From Tieghemiomyces parasiticus (Eukaryota > Kickxellomycota > Dimargaritomycetes > Dimargaritales > Dimargaritaceae), in contig JANBPT010000340.1 of the NCBI GenBank assembly GCA_027575765.1, positions 1 to 43,136 of the forward strand: a stretch of 43,136 bases of DNA. The letters are read 5' to 3'. The translations under genes were made by a program, and so were the position numbers. The notes beneath the pieces were generated by a model. It was not told the origin of the DNA. It saw only the letters and a list, made by a program, of their open reading frames with translations, and ran no database searches. Shown here one piece after another: positions 35,090 to 43,136 of this stretch. The first letter of the stretch is position 1. Each line of letters begins with the position of its first letter.

Positions 35090-38000
35090 GCTTGCACTTC
35101 CCCCGACTTTTCTGGCCATGTACTTTTATACCGCCCCACGACCACCGCTTATAACAGCGCGGCTTGCCACATCCGATCTCTCGGCCACCCTTCTCTAAAA
35201 TCGCCTTTTCCCGTCATTCGGGCCTCTGTTCCCGTCCGTACCTTCCCCACTCGGTCCTGTACTAATACCTCTTTTGACTTTAGGCCAGCTTGATTTTTCC
35301 AGCATTGTTGCAACCGATGGGTTGGGAGAACGGGCCCGTCTTTTGTGTCACGCCTCCTGACTACTTCTATAACCCCATTGCCACGGGCCGAGCTGGACTC
35401 GGCCTTTTCTCCTAGACGGTTGGGGCGCCTTTGTGCTTGTTCGTTGTTCCTCATTGTCCATGCCCCCGCTTGTCCTGTTCCTGCGCCATTTGCGGCCTCT
35501 TTTCGCTCTCTTTTTTCAGGACAGCTTGCTGGGTTAAGCCATCCCTCCATCTCTCTCCCGCGACCTGGCTTCTGCCTTTACCCCCGTATCTTTTGCATAT
35601 CTCCGGCGCCTTGTTACATACACGATCAATTTTGTGGTGCTATTTTCGCTTCCTCATCCACCCCCACCTTGCTATATCCAAGCGTATCCTTTCGTTGTGA
35701 TCTCTTCTGTTCTGACTCATTAAATATATTCACCATTACTCTACGTTTACGTTCTGATAATCAGCACGCATTCTAAATTACTCTCCACCCCACGGCTACC
35801 CATCATTGCAAAGCGTAACTAGTTTTTCTTGCCAGGATGGATTGGGTGCCTGGTTCTGCCTCTGGCCGTCATCAATGGGGCACCAGAAGGTGAAAGCAAC
35901 TGGGCAGCCTCTGGTAACCTATCTTATCGGCCCCCTCTGCGACTCGAGTGGACCATCCTCTCTGATCATCTCGTACATAAAATGGCAAGCGCCAGAGAGG
36001 CGCTGCGATTGGCGGCAAAATGAGAGGGAATAATGTGTGGGATACTATGAATGCCTAATGGCAAGGATAATTTTAGTGGACATGATATGGCTATCGCGTA
36101 GCTCTTGACCATAATTAGCTGCTAACCAGGGTTCTGCAACCGATGTCGCTCACAGTATAGTTGTGGAAAGTATCATCTCGCCCAGGATATGAGGAACGAA
36201 GGAGGCACCAACTCAGTAGCGAAAAACGAGGGGGCGGGGGGTGGGAGCGTAAAAATGATGGGATTGGCACCCCGTTCGCCAAAGGCCCTCTCCTCTATTC
36301 TATTGACCCGAGGTTGATCTCTTCACTTTGGAATCGATCCAATATTGCTCCGTTTGAGCCCTCCTTCTCGTCGGTATCGTTCATCGCCCTCCCATCATGC
36401 TCTTTCTTCGTGTAGTGCATTGAGCCTGGGCCCAATCACCCTCACCGCCGTTTCGCCTCGCTTACGCACGCCTTGCTACTTCTCAACAAAGCCACGCGTC
36501 TATAGATAGTGCGATTATATAAACCGGGCAATTACAGTTCAAAGTGAGAATGGAGGGTGAAAGGTGACTAGCGCTCCGGCTTTCTACACCAACGTCGCAG
36601 GGTTGTTGGATATATGTACAACAAGTACGTGCCTGCTTGGTGGGTTGAAATGGTTGAGTGGGATAACTGCGCTTGTGAGAGGTCCTAAGCCACTGGGAAT
36701 TAATAGATGGGGACGGTGTAATGTGTAATTCAGTCGTCCAGGGACCCTTGGTTATCTTTCAAGCCGAGGTGATAAGCATGGTGGGATGTGAAAGAGGGGC
36801 CAAAGAAAAAAGACACTCCTCTACCTCCTCCTCCCTCACTTATGCTGGGCATCTCCCCAAAGTGTTCAACTCCTTTCGATGCGACAGAGTTCTGGGCGCA
36901 ATATTATAGTTGACCCTCTCACCCTGGTCACCGATCTAGGCTCTTGCATAGGTTATTAATATTAACCTTGGTGTATGAGCCGAGTCAGGTGGACGTGGCA
37001 ATAGAAGACGGGGGAGAGACCGGGCGATTAAGTGGATTGCTACCCCACAAGCGAAAGTGGGCGACAGTACAAAGTTTAGTCGGTTGTATCAGGGGTTAGG
37101 TCCACTGTTGAAAGCTGATGCGCTGGCGAGGGTGGGTGTGTGTGCGTATGAGTAGAAAACGAAGAAAAAAGACAGTAAATTACTTGGCCCATGCTAGTAT
37201 GTGTGGATGGTCAAAATAATGTGAGAAGGACGTGGGTGTCGCACGAGAACGGCGAAGGATGGCGAGGGCCAATGAAATGGGGCGAAACCTGGTTAGGGGT
37301 TGGAAATTGATCAACCTTATGCCCCACAGTCCAACGTTTACGCTCACTTGGAGGGCCCCTCTAAGCCTGAGTGACACTGGTTTTCGTCTGCCCGATAGTT
37401 ATTCACGGCGCTGGCACACACAGTTCAACCGAAAATCGGCAGCCTAAGACCAGCCACCCTGGAACGAACCAGCTGGCGGTTGAGGGTCAATATTTACTAT
37501 CCAACCTCGGGACTCTCCTAATGGGCCAATTCATCAACCGGTTGTCCGATGCAAGTAGAAACACTACACCTCCCCCTTCCAGTTATTGGACCGGTTTCCG
37601 ATCGGGATATGGTGAGGCCTAACCACCACTCAAACCAGCACAGTTGGCGCAGTTATGACAGTAAGCACTCCTTCCCAAAGTTAGAGAGTTGGTTAGTGGT
37701 GCGTTGGTGTCACAATTCGCCCAGGACTAGACAAGTCGGAACTCCCCTTTCAGCAACTCTAACCAATGAAGTACTAGCCGTGCATCCCTGACTTGAGCAA
37801 TTAAGTGCCAGCGGAGTAAGTGCGATGTGGGAATATCGAGTGCGAATTATATTTGGATACCCAATAGGAGTTTGGGGGTCAGGAAGGATGCTCATCAATC
37901 CGACTGGAAGAAAGCACCGCGTAGCTGTTCAGCTTGGTTCGTTGGGCTTGGAAGCCAGGTATTAGGTGGTGTGCTGAACACCGAACGCTCACACCCCTTT

Positions 38001-38179
38001 TTATGTAACAGACTTGACATACCCATCTCTTGCCGTGGCATTTAAGTGGACATGAATAACTTATCCACTGTGTCTCACTAATGACTGACGACGGTGTTAA
38101 AGTGGGCTCTTGGTTCAGCCTAATATGCCACATCAGTAGCTTGACAATATAATCCTTTGCTCAAACATCCCCAGTCTCA
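35090..38179. other. Intergenic: phosphatase 3' flank and region left of the inverted-repeat element
   Basis: The first 700 bp remain C/T-rich and probably include the phosphatase 3'UTR. Beyond about 35800 the composition becomes mixed with short frames only. A G-rich cluster (runs of 5, 6 and 3 G) lies at about 36230-36245. No gene, tRNA or repeat is supported here. Confidence 0.45.
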
Positions 38180-38312
38180 CAAGGGAACAGTCAAAAAGTG
38201 TAACGCCTACTTTTAACCGTGACCTACACTATTTGAAAGCCCGTTCGTTACTGAAACACGCAGTGTGCGTCATTTGGGTGTGTGGGCCTTAGTTTTAGAG
38301 TTATGTTCGTTT
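38180..38312 (+). repeat. Left terminal inverted repeat (133 bp)
   Basis: Pairs with 39268-39400 as reverse complement, 124 of 133 positions identical. It begins CAAGGGAACAGTC and ends GTTATGTTCGTTT; similarity drops sharply after that point, setting the inner edge. Confidence 0.95.
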
Positions 38313-38378
38313 AAGTTTTTTCAGGGCCTAAATAGTGATTGGCTTTCATGATTTTGAGAAATCGCTGAATTTTGTGAG

Positions 38379-38439
38379 CGGAGCAGTGGTTAGCCGGTGG
38401 TCGAGCAAATATCAATCATTTTGCAGCCGGTTCAAGTCC
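38379..38439 (+). other. tRNA-like pol III control boxes (degenerate tRNA or SINE head)
   Basis: CGGAGCAGTGG (38379-38389) resembles a tRNA A box and GGTTCAAGTCC (38429-38439) is a perfect B box; the 50-bp spacing is normal for pol III internal promoters. The acceptor arms do not pair and the T and D stems are imperfect, so this is not a working tRNA. It is more like the tRNA-derived head of a SINE or a decayed tRNA. Confidence 0.45.
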
Positions 38440-38947
38440 TGGACCTGTCGTGTTGCTTATCACATTGTGCGTTTGATCGGAATCTGTAGGGTAAAATGGT
38501 CTGACTTGTATGCATTGACTGCGTGAAACTTTTGGTTTTTGGTCAATGGAGGCTGACTACTTTTTATCCTCGGATTGGGGGAGGGGTAGTTTTGCAGTCT
38601 ATGATACCCATTAAAAAGTGGTGGAAGCAAAGGGAGTATTCACACCAAGGGTAGCAAAGAAATGATGGTGACAAACAAGGCTCATGGTCGATTGATATTA
38701 TTCCCTTGAAGGCCAACTGGGTAACAGAAGACCCCTTTTGTGGCTATCAGTTACACATGTCTCTTATAATGAACCTTGGTCATTGGGCTTACTAGAAACT
38801 GATCAATGATATGAGAAAGAGGCCACATGCCATGGCCAGTTCACCTAATAGATATCCACTCATTCCCACTTCCCTATGGCTTTCCTTTACCATGGTCTTT
38901 GTAGGTTGGTACAAAAATGGAGATGACTTGGAGGTGCAGGCTTAAGG

Positions 38948-38958
38948 TATATAAAAGG
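38948..38958 (+). promoter_or_regulatory. TATA box inside the inverted-repeat element
   Basis: TATATAAAAGG is a near-ideal TATA element. It points rightward into the right repeat, but no credible frame follows within the element. If it works, the transcript would run through the right inverted repeat toward the F-box gene 1.4 kb away. Confidence 0.4.
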
Positions 38959-39178
38959 CCACTTGGGCTCCATCATTTTCTATTTTGCAGTGCCAGTTAC
39001 TTAGGACCCCCCATAAGTGCATATACCCAAGGGTTTAACCTCCATTTAATAAAGTCGCGAAAAAATCATAATGCCAGGCAGCGTCGTTCAGCGTTGACCA
39101 ACTGAAATATTTTACCTTGCCAAAACGTTTACGCTGGGAATTGCTCTCTAGCTCACCGCTTGGTTGAGAATGGTCTTA

Positions 39179-39189
39179 CTACTGAACTA
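39179..39189 (-). other. tRNA A-box-like sequence near the right repeat, opposite orientation
   Basis: On the minus strand this reads TAGTTCAGTAG, which fits the tRNA A-box consensus, followed by a CTCA/TGAG stem like an anticodon arm. No good B box follows. It mirrors the tRNA-like boxes at the left end of the element. Confidence 0.35.
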
Positions 39190-39267
39190 CCAGCCACTTT
39201 TTTAAATTTTTAGTGCTTCTCAAGTCATACATTTTACTGCGTAAGGCGCTTAATGTCCTAAAATTTC

Positions 39268-39400
39268 AAACGAACATAACTCTAAAACTAAGGCCCACAC
39301 ACCCAAATGACGCACACTGCGTGTTTCAGTAACAAAAGGGCTATCGAATGGTGTAGGTCACGGTTCAAAGTAGGCGTAACAACTTTTGACTGTTCCCTTG
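39268..39400 (-). repeat. Right terminal inverted repeat (133 bp)
   Basis: Reverse complement of the left repeat with nine substitutions and no gaps. All differences are in the outer half; the 66 bp nearest the interior are identical. Confidence 0.95.
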
Positions 39401-40368
39401 TCAGCCATTCAACCTGGCAAGTGATATTCTCTGGTGAGTACAGTGAAAATCAAGCTTCCCTGGAGGGTCTCGAGGAAGTAAAAGTGCGTTAGTGGTCACT
39501 CACCGTATCTTACTACTGTGAATTGCCGGCCCCACCAGTATCAATTTTCTACATTGTAATGCGTTTGTAGTATTCGGATTGGTTTGTGATAATTAATAGG
39601 CCCTTTAAGTGCCACCAACGCACGACTGAATGCTACAACCCTGAGAAGTCAGTAAAACTAATAAATACAAACGGGGGTCCGGAAGGATGATGTCTAGTGG
39701 GACATTCAGTGTTGGTATCGTTGGGTGTGACCCAAGAAGCGCATATATGGTCATATCCCAGGAGCGGACGTATTGGTGGTAATCAATATAACTCATGATC
39801 TAATTATAAAAAACCTAAATGTGGTTATTTAGCAAGTGTATTTGGCAGGGAGGCAAGGTATCTCAATAGGGTAAAAAGAGTATACCTTTAGCTCATGCAA
39901 TGGGGTCTGTCGTAGTACATAAACCCCGTGCATCCCCAAAGTACTTTCTATTCTTCTGATAAAAGAGCGGTGTAAAGTCAAGTTGAACGTGATCCCTGTC
40001 AGGTGATTGTGTGGAGTGACCGGGGGTAACACAAAAAGTTAAGGTGTGCCAGAGAAAACGTAAAGGAGATGGAATGGTATCAGCCCATATCCCATGTACC
40101 GCCTCGGCACCCAACTAGCCAAACATCTAAAGCACAGCCATCATTTGTTTAACCACCTCCTCAGGGTATTCGGGGGTTACTTCTTTTAGCTCATGTTTAT
40201 ACTAGTTGTTTCAAATGTCACTACGAGTTCAGCCAAGTGCATTGGTTTGGTTATTGACCCTCCGACCTTTAAACTTAAGTTTACTCTAGCCATATATTAT
40301 ACCTATTGATTAGGGTATTTCGATTGATAACTTTTTACTTTCCTAACTCACGGCACTGGGTGAAGAAA
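39401..40368. other. Intergenic: F-box gene upstream region
   Basis: About 970 bp between the inverted-repeat element and the F-box start. An AT-rich TATA-like stretch (CATATATTATAC, about 40291-40302) lies some 70 bp upstream of the ATG and is the likeliest core promoter. Unlike the housekeeping genes here, the leader is not C/T-rich. No gene is seen. Confidence 0.5.
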
Positions 40369-42012
40369 ATGCAGACCGCCCGTCTTTTCACCCTTCTCCT
40401 TGTACATATAGCCGTCTCTACGGCGAACCGGAACGGTTACCTCTCAACCCTCCAGGCGCTGCCTATGGAGGTACTACGAATGATAGCCGACAATATTGGC
40501 TGCCAAAGTCTCGCTGAGTTATCAAGGGCCAATAGTCGATTTGGCAGGTTCGTACACATGCTACCAAGGTGGTCTATATGCAAGGTAAGCTGAAAAGTGC
40601 TTAGAATGGGCAGGGGAGCGCTCAAAAGGGTAGCCAATTGTCAGCGTTCCTTTCTCGAAATATTCGATTTTTGTCTACCTGAGTAGTTGAATATTAATGG
40701 TACCAACCATTTGTCTGTTTAGGACCCTGTCGATTCCGTACTTCCCCATTAGAAAACCACGCGCATCCGACAACTGATTCAGTACATCCGCGACGACGAA
40801 CCTGTGCGGCGACAGACCGTCGACAACATTCTTTCGTTCAGCGCGGCGGAGGCCTGGCGGAAGCAACAGGGAATTCTGGACACGCCGCTAGTGCCACCCT
40901 CGTCCCGACATGCGTTGCTCGAACTTTACCCGGCCCTCCACCCGTCCGTTGCTAGCATCCTTTATCGTCACTATATAGTAGGCTACCTCCAGGCATGCCT
41001 CATCACGCCGCTTGGCAATTTTTACCTCGAGTCTCCATCACCTGATACTGCGGCCGACCTCCTTGTGTCAGGCGTTGATAATGATCTCAGGGAAAATGAC
41101 TACGCTATCATCAAACCGGTCGCTGACCCGGAAGATCCGACCAGTTATGAGGGCTCGTTTGTAAGAGAACCGGGTGAGCTGCGTAAGGAGGCCGCACGGA
41201 GGTTGAGCTTCTTTGTGCCCACCCTTCATCTCCTCCACCGGAGCGCAACTCTAATTCGGCTCCAGTCCAATGATAACCCTTACCGCTATTTCGATACCAA
41301 CCCTCTAGTCTACGGTGTTTTGGTCGGCGACGGAACCTTCCTGGCTGATCTGGTAGCCTGCTTCGCGAGCATCAACTTTATTGAAGCATTCGAATCGGCC
41401 GAGCCGCCCTTGGTGGTACCCAACAGCCGTTACTTCCGGTTCGCCAACTTTCTTCTTTACCTCCGCGGCACCGACTTCCGTGGTCAGCTCTACCGTCTGA
41501 ATCAAAACAGTCTCATCGCCAAGTACCCCGATAAGGATGGGCTGCGACAGCACCTCGGTCTCACTACGTTGCATTACCTCTACCAGGCCGCTGTGACCGG
41601 CCTAGCCGCCCTCGGCCACCTCGAAGGGTTGCTTGCCTTTCAGACGCAGTTCCGGAAAAAATGGCAGGTCCGGGGCGGGACCATCGCCACCACGGATTAC
41701 ACTGCGCGTATCGCCCTTGTGGCAGCTGCCAAGGCCCGCCAGACCGGAGTGATAGGGCATTATCTGGGCCACGTTAAGGCTAGCTCAACGTTGCCCCAGG
41801 TGCACGCTACATTGAGACGTTACGGGTGGGAGGAGGCGCGCAGTCAGCTAGGATCAATCGGTGATGATAGCCTACCGGAGCCCGTTTTGAAGCACAACTA
41901 CCAGAATGAGGGGATTGTGTACTTTGATCGTAAATCGGGCCTGGTGGCCTTCCATTGTGATGACTCGGTAATCCTTCAGATCCGAGAGAGTACCGCTGCC
42001 GACGAACATTAA
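40369..42012 (+). CDS. F-box-like protein with N-terminal signal peptide, two exons
   Basis: Exons 40369-40584 and 40753-42012, joined in phase 0 across a 168-bp intron (donor GTAAGC, acceptor CATTAG), give 491 residues. Residues 1-19 (MQTARLFTLLLVHIAVSTA) look like a classical signal peptide with a cleavage site before N20. They are followed directly by an F-box-like segment, LQALPMEVLRMIADNIG then LAELSRANSRFGRFV (28-62). The F-box normally binds Skp1 in cytosolic SCF ubiquitin ligases, which conflicts with secretion. The remaining 420 residues have no WD, LRR or kelch repeats and I do not recognise them; they are mainly helical-looking with scattered aromatic residues. The ATG used is the first in this frame. 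Either the protein is secreted and the F-box fold is used outside the SCF context, or the true N-terminus differs. Confidence 0.8.
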
Positions 42013-43026
42013 ACCATGAAAGCACTTTTTCTTGAAGCAATATGAACAAGGCGTATACAATATGGAGTAACGCGTAGTTTTATGCTGGTAAGATTTCGGC
42101 TTGAAGTAGCGGCGGCGGTCAGCCTGGACGATCGGGTGACTTTGGTTAACTTCTATGTCTAATTACCCTAAAGACTGCTGGATTGGATCCATGATAAATC
42201 CGATTTTCTCAGCGCTCGTGGCCGTCGCGTGTCAGGTAAATGCTGTGTTAGGTTGAGTTATATTGAAGACGGGCTCACCTAAGGAGGGCCGAAAACGCCA
42301 GAGAGTTGCAGGTTAGAGGACAAGATAACGGGTGGTAAGAAAGATAGGGTACGGGGCGCTGTGAAGACAAAGTATAGCGGAATAAAAAAAACAAAAGAAT
42401 ACTGAAGAGAAGAAAGATGGGTTGGGGTCCTCCTCGCAGTTCTTTTCTGTACCCTCTGAGGAACGTCATTGTAAAACCTGGCCTGGTAGCTGGTGAAGTG
42501 TAGGGGTTGGAGGAAGGGGAGTGATACTCGGGAGATCGGTTCTTAGGCGGGGGCACCTCCTGTACTCCTCCGCCATAATGTCGTGCCCCTCAGGCTCGGC
42601 TTAATGACCCTGCGCAGCCGGCTGGTGTAAACTGTTAGGTTGGGAAGGTAGAGAAGGACCAGTGGCAACTGGCTCCTCAAAGCACAATACAGGCAGGTCT
42701 AAAATTACAGATTATATTACAGGGAGCTTGCGGTGGGTACCGATTGCCTCTATATATGGAGGTATACGTTCCGAGTATGACAGGTCACATCCAATCAATG
42801 TGAAAATCGGCATGAGTATAGGCATTACGTGTCTCGGTTACCCCTTGCCCTCGGACGGTGCTGGAGTTGCCCTAGTATTCGCATTTCATCTAGCGCTTTA
42901 TCGTACTGCAGGATGAATAAGTTCCCTTCGAGAGCCAGTGAATTAAAAGCCTTTCAGAGAGAAATGACAAGGGAAACCATCCTCCGCTCTGGTTATATTG
43001 CCTGGGTAAATAGTTATATTGCATCC
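42013..43026. other. Convergent intergenic region right of the F-box gene
   Basis: The F-box gene and the partial gene at the right edge both end into this 1-kb stretch. It includes a purine-rich tract on the plus strand at about 42290-42530. Frames are short and unrecognised, and no RNA gene is seen. Confidence 0.45.
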
Positions 43027-43136
43027 TCAGATGGTAACAGGGATGTCAACCAAATAAATGACACCCTCAGCAGAGAGGACGTCACTGTAGTCCACATACT
43101 GGCCGTCACCAATACTCAGGTGAATGTATTGTATCT
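43027..43136 (-). CDS. C-terminal end of a possible FAS1 (fasciclin) domain protein (partial)
   Basis: Reading leftward from the right edge, 35 complete codons run to a TGA at 43027-43029. The peptide IGDGQYVDYSDVLSAEGVIY is followed by LVDIPVTI and the stop. The pattern (hydrophobic strand, G/D turn, S/A-D-V/I-L-x-x-x-G-V-I-x-x-(V/I)-D) matches the end of FAS1 domains, whose usual wording is ADILASNGVIHVID. FAS1 proteins are secreted or surface adhesion proteins. The rest lies outside the window, so length, secretion signal and introns are unknown. The identification rests on one short motif. Confidence 0.5.
   Translation of the reverse strand, partial: IQYIHLSIGDGQYVDYSDVLSAEGVIYLVDIPVTI

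Larger units (their letters stand above)
38180..39400. mobile_element. 1221-bp inverted-repeat element (MITE-like or foldback transposon)
   Basis: The two ends are 133-bp inverted copies: 38180-38312 matches the reverse complement of 39268-39400 without gaps, with nine mismatches, all in the outer 67 bp; the inner 66 bp are identical. The tips read CAAGGGAACAG inward. The three bases outside each tip are both TCA (38177-38179 and 39401-39403), a possible 3-bp target duplication. The 955-bp interior encodes no transposase, so the element would be non-autonomous. The tip slightly recalls hAT ends, but no 8-bp duplication is present, so I do not assign a superfamily. A TATA box and tRNA-like boxes lie inside. 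An inverted duplication unrelated to transposition is the main alternative. Confidence 0.8.

Noticed and set aside
35345..35776. 143-codon plus-strand frame after the phosphatase
   Set aside because: It is C/T-rich 3' flanking DNA read as Ser/Pro/Leu/Phe/Cys with no motif.
38335..39105. Short frames of about 62 codons inside the inverted-repeat element
   Set aside because: They resemble no transposase and one runs through the tRNA-like boxes; the interior is treated as noncoding.
40306..40368. Extension of the F-box protein 21 codons upstream
   Set aside because: It would start at TTG, not ATG, and would bury the signal peptide; eukaryotic use of such a start is unlikely.

Overview
The window is nuclear DNA from a fungus. 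The genes are GC-rich, some have no introns, and others carry many short GT-AG introns with CTAAC-like branch sites. The proteins are eukaryotic (eRF1, Sec61 alpha, an ING-type PHD protein, a RasGAP). A DHCR24-type sterol reductase, a SynGAP-like RasGAP and generous intron use argue against a typical ascomycete yeast and suggest an early-diverging lineage of the zygomycete grade. That placement is an inference.

Layout. 1-168 is the 3' end of eRF1 (+). 1214-2641 is SEC61 alpha (+, no intron). 4589-6337 is a delta(24)-sterol reductase (-, no intron), convergent with SEC61. After 3.5 kb without genes, 9796-10827 is an ING-family chromatin reader with a poly-Q tract (+). 12293-18818 is a 17-exon gene (+) that I assembled from phase-compatible splice sites. 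It predicts an 1126-residue protein with the order BAR-like, PH, PH, C2, RasGAP. A 15-kb stretch without a recognisable gene follows (18819-33970). 33971-35089 is a MAP-kinase-type dual-specificity phosphatase (+). 38180-39400 is a 1221-bp element bounded by 133-bp terminal inverted repeats, with tRNA-like control boxes inside each end. 40369-42012 is a two-exon gene (+) predicting an F-box protein with an N-terminal secretion signal. The right edge (43027-43136, -) holds the last codons of a gene that looks like a fasciclin (FAS1) domain protein.

How the genes fit together. eRF1 and Sec61 alpha are housekeeping genes for translation termination and ER translocation. The sterol reductase is an ER membrane enzyme. 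The RasGAP and the phosphatase both switch off signalling (Ras and MAP kinase), but they lie 15 kb apart and nothing links them beyond that theme. This is not an operon or gene cluster. The least explained items are the inverted-repeat element, the secreted F-box architecture, the BAR-PH-PH-C2-RasGAP architecture and the 15-kb desert.
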